A stretch of DNA of 64,000 nucleotides. Origin: Pseudomonas lundensis (lineage in GTDB: Bacteria > Pseudomonadota > Gammaproteobacteria > Pseudomonadales > Pseudomonadaceae). Of this stretch, positions 62,034 to 64,000 are shown piece by piece; the first letter of the stretch is position 1, and each line of letters starts with the position of its first letter. The notes beneath the pieces are model-generated. The model did no database searches. It was not told the origin of the DNA and worked only from the letters and a program-made list of their open reading frames with translations. A program made the translations under genes and the position numbers. The stretch lies in NCBI RefSeq assembly GCF_002269125.1, contig NZ_NQKI01000009.1, positions 1 through 64,000 of the forward strand. The letters are read 5' to 3'.

Positions 62034-63602
62034 TCAGTTGACGGGTGATTTACGGGCCAGGGCCGCAATCAACGCTGGATCGTGATCGTAAACGTCGGGC
62101 GCATACGTCACTTTACCGTCCTTGTCAGCCTGGGCGGTCCAGTACGTCATTAAGATCGGCATGGGCTGTTCCAGTCGGAACTCATAGGTGCGCCCGGTGC
62201 TGAGCAATTCTTCAGTGCGGGCTTTTTCCGAAGGGCTGACCAGCCAGTCCCGCAGTTCGAAGGCCGATTCAACCCGTACACACCCTGAACTGAAAGCGCG
62301 CGGGGCTTTGCTGAACAGTGCCTGACTCGGGGTGTCGTGCAGATACACGGCGAACGGATTGGGGAACCGCACCACGATCTTGCCCAATGGATTGCGCGGA
62401 CCTGCGCCCTGACGCAGCAAGATATTGCCCGGACGTTCCCAGTTGACCTCTTGAGGTGAAAGCTGCCGACCGCTGCTGTCGAGCACTTGCAGGTCATGGC
62501 GCGCCAGGTACGATTGATCGCGGCGGATTTGCGGCAGTTTGTCCTGCTTGAAAATGGTCGGCGGGATGGTCCAGGTCGGGTTGAGGGTCAAGCGTGTGAC
62601 ACGGGATTTGAGCAACGGCGTTTGCCGGTCCGGCCTGCCCACTTGGGTACGGGTTTGCCAGACAGGCATGCCATTTTGGTAGACCATCAGCAACGCGGCC
62701 GGGACGTTGACCAGAAGACTGGTGGGCTCGAAGTCCTGAGCCATCCAGCGAAAACGCTCCAGATTGATGCGTAATTGATCCCGGCGCGCTTGCGCACTGA
62801 CATTCATCTCCTTCAGAGTGCCCGGCCCGATGACGCCATCGGCTTGAAGCGAATGATCACGCTGAAAACTCTTTACGGCAGCGGCCAGTTCCGGCCCGTA
62901 GGTATTGTTCGTCAGCGTGGGCATGTGGCTCAGGTACCCCTCGCTCAGCATTCGTTCTGCCAACACAGGCACCCGCGCATCCTGCATGCCGGGTTTGAGC
63001 AGTTGCCCCTGCCCCACCACAGGCCAGTGAGGCAGCGGCTGCAAGCGTTCACGGGCGTACACCTTGCGCAGGTTCTGGTAGCGTTCCAGCGCAGGGCGCG
63101 CCTTGTCAAATGCGCTGCCTATGTCCTGCAGGCCCGGCCCGGCAATTGCCAGAATCGGGGTCTGCCGATCAGGCATTTCATCGCCGGAGTGCCAGACCGG
63201 CTCGAAACGCGATTGGTTCAAACGACCAAAATGCAGATCCTGCAGGGCTTGCAAGTATTGAAAGCTGGTATCGATGTCGGCGCATAAGCCCTGATCGTTG
63301 GGCAACGGGTAGTGCGCCGGGTCCAGGCCATCATCGGCCAACGTGGGCAGTTCGGCCTGCAACGCGGCAAGACGCCCATCCACCGACCACACCGGTTGAA
63401 AGTGCTGACCTTGGTAAAACGCCTGCAATAACTGCTGAGCCGGCGCGTTAATGCGTGGGGCCAGCGCAGGACACTCGCGGGGCAAATCCGTCAGCGCGAC
63501 CTCAATCATCGTCGCCGGATCAACGGGCACCTCATCGGCCAGAGCGACCAATGGCGCTGCGAGCAAAGCAATGCTCAAGTAACATGCGTGTTTTTTGATC
63601 AA
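62034..63602 (-). CDS. L,D-transpeptidase (YcbB/LdtD-like)
   Basis: A 522-residue exported protein with signal peptide (LSIALLAAPLVALA-D), a peptidoglycan-binding region (GPELAAAVKSFQRDHSLQADGVIGPGTL, near 235-265) and a C-terminal YkuD catalytic domain with the SGCVRVE motif holding the nucleophilic Cys. It forms 3-3 crosslinks in peptidoglycan or anchors other molecules. Length and domain order agree with YcbB-like enzymes. It is divergent from the gene starting at 63729, which also belongs to an L,D-transpeptidase family. Confidence 0.92.
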   Translation of the reverse strand: MIKKHACYLSIALLAAPLVALADEVPVDPATMIEVALTDLPRECPALAPRINAPAQQLLQAFYQGQHFQPVWSVDGRLAALQAELPTLADDGLDPAHYPLPNDQGLCADIDTSFQYLQALQDLHFGRLNQSRFEPVWHSGDEMPDRQTPILAIAGPGLQDIGSAFDKARPALERYQNLRKVYARERLQPLPHWPVVGQGQLLKPGMQDARVPVLAERMLSEGYLSHMPTLTNNTYGPELAAAVKSFQRDHSLQADGVIGPGTLKEMNVSAQARRDQLRINLERFRWMAQDFEPTSLLVNVPAALLMVYQNGMPVWQTRTQVGRPDRQTPLLKSRVTRLTLNPTWTIPPTIFKQDKLPQIRRDQSYLARHDLQVLDSSGRQLSPQEVNWERPGNILLRQGAGPRNPLGKIVVRFPNPFAVYLHDTPSQALFSKAPRAFSSGCVRVESAFELRDWLVSPSEKARTEELLSTGRTYEFRLEQPMPILMTYWTAQADKDGKVTYAPDVYDHDPALIAALARKSPVN

Positions 63603-63728
63603 CTGCTTTACTCCAATCCATGGCCATCATGGTTGATGGATAACCGTATCACCCGTCGACGTTGCACAGGTCAGCACCTGTCTGGACGGGACATTTGGAG
63701 CCTATACAACAGTGAGAACCCTAGACCT

Positions 63729-64000
63729 ATGCTGACTTTCCTGCGACGGCTTTGTCTGGCCGCCGCGACCGTGGGCCTGTTTACCAGCCCTGTGTTCGCC
63801 GCCAGCCCCTCTACACCGGTACTGTTCAACAGCCTCGCCCAGGCAGCACCAGAACTCAATCCCCAAGCACTAAAAAGTGCCATCAGCGCCATGCAATGCG
63901 CCGTGAACAATGGCGCCAGCCAGGCTCGGCATCTGGCAGTGATTGACTACTCGCAGCCATCTACTGCGCGCCGCTTGTGGATCTTCGACCTGCAAAGCAA
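63729..64000 (+). CDS. Murein L,D-transpeptidase catalytic-domain family protein, N-terminal part (cut by right edge)
   Basis: ATG 63729 opens a frame with no stop up to the end of the window (90 codons). The product starts MLTFLRRLCLAAATVGLF, a signal peptide with cleavage near VFAA-S, followed by LFNSLAQAAPELNPQALKSA and RHLAVIDYSQPSTARRLWIFDL. These match the start of the small YkuD-like (YkuD_2) Pseudomonas proteins; the catalytic Cys motif lies beyond the window. The gene is divergent from the YcbB-like gene with 126 bp between starts, so they could share regulation. Confidence 0.75.
   Translation, partial: MLTFLRRLCLAAATVGLFTSPVFAASPSTPVLFNSLAQAAPELNPQALKSAISAMQCAVNNGASQARHLAVIDYSQPSTARRLWIFDLQS

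Noticed and set aside
1..64000. CRISPR arrays, tRNAs, insertion sequences or prophage genes
   Set aside because: No regularly spaced repeats, cloverleaf-like sequence, transposase motif or phage structural gene was seen.

Overview
The window looks like a chromosomal segment of a Pseudomonas, probably from the fluorescens/fragi side of the genus. Supporting signs are the gene content (fap functional-amyloid operon, arn lipid A operon, cobW-cobN with a ChlI/VWA pair, SohB, a DUF6543 toxin-like gene), the G+C-rich coding style and Pseudomonas-type ribosome binding sites. I saw no rRNA, tRNA, CRISPR array, insertion sequence or prophage.

Layout. 1-744: 5' part of a DUF6543 (dermonecrotic-toxin-like) gene running off the left edge. 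914-5285: sohB, then a histidine phosphatase, an SCP2 protein, an APH-like kinase and an SDR. 5379-6488: a Gfo/Idh/MocA oxidoreductase behind a direct-repeat leader. 6485-21429 (- strand) and 21740-26488 (+ strand): a large catabolic island. It holds ipdC-, enoyl-CoA hydratase-, ipdB- and ipdA-like genes, an extradiol dioxygenase, a DUF35-MaoC fusion, an Ltp-like thiolase, an outer-membrane DUF1302-type protein, an MBL hydrolase, an acyl-CoA synthetase, ene-reductases, SDRs, an MFS transporter and an HsaD/MhpC-like C-C hydrolase. 27083-34732: arnC-A-D-T-E-F-ugd without arnB, followed by a second GT39-type glycosyltransferase. 36485-37569: pnuC and a NadR-like ATPase. 37894-42622: fapABCDEF behind a well-formed sigma-54 promoter, with a sigma-54 activator gene convergent at its end. 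44355-51234: a small hypothetical gene, then (- strand) cobW-cobN-chlI-VWA under a cobalamin riboswitch. 51571-61923: a frameshifted amidase and a second catabolic block (aldehyde dehydrogenase, flavin reductase, SDR, 2-hydroxypentadienoate hydratase, acetaldehyde dehydrogenase, 4-hydroxy-2-oxovalerate aldolase, MFS, nitronate monooxygenase). 62034-64000: two L,D-transpeptidase-family genes, the last cut by the right edge.

How the catabolic genes fit together. The two blocks jointly contain most of the logic known from bacterial steroid degradation. A two-component flavin monooxygenase is implied by its reductase, although no oxygenase gene is present. It would be followed by extradiol ring cleavage, C-C bond hydrolysis, and conversion of the C5 dienoate to pyruvate plus acetyl-CoA (HsaE/G/F or MhpD/F/E type). 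The remaining alicyclic acid would be CoA-activated and opened by IpdAB/IpdC-type enzymes. The key ring-attacking enzymes of classical steroid degradation (KstD, KshAB, HsaA) are not in the window, so the substrate is unknown; a steroid, diterpenoid or related polycyclic terpenoid is an inference.

The most interesting signal is a 19-bp, roughly palindromic sequence with consensus TTAGTCCSATCGGACGATG. It occurs at four places, always in the same orientation to the downstream gene and about 60-100 bp before its start codon. The places are upstream of the extradiol dioxygenase/ipd operon, in the SDR/MFS divergent region, and twice in the aldehyde dehydrogenase/flavin reductase divergent region. 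It links the two blocks, which lie about 27 kb apart across arn, fap and cob genes, into one probable regulon. No regulator gene for it is visible in the window.
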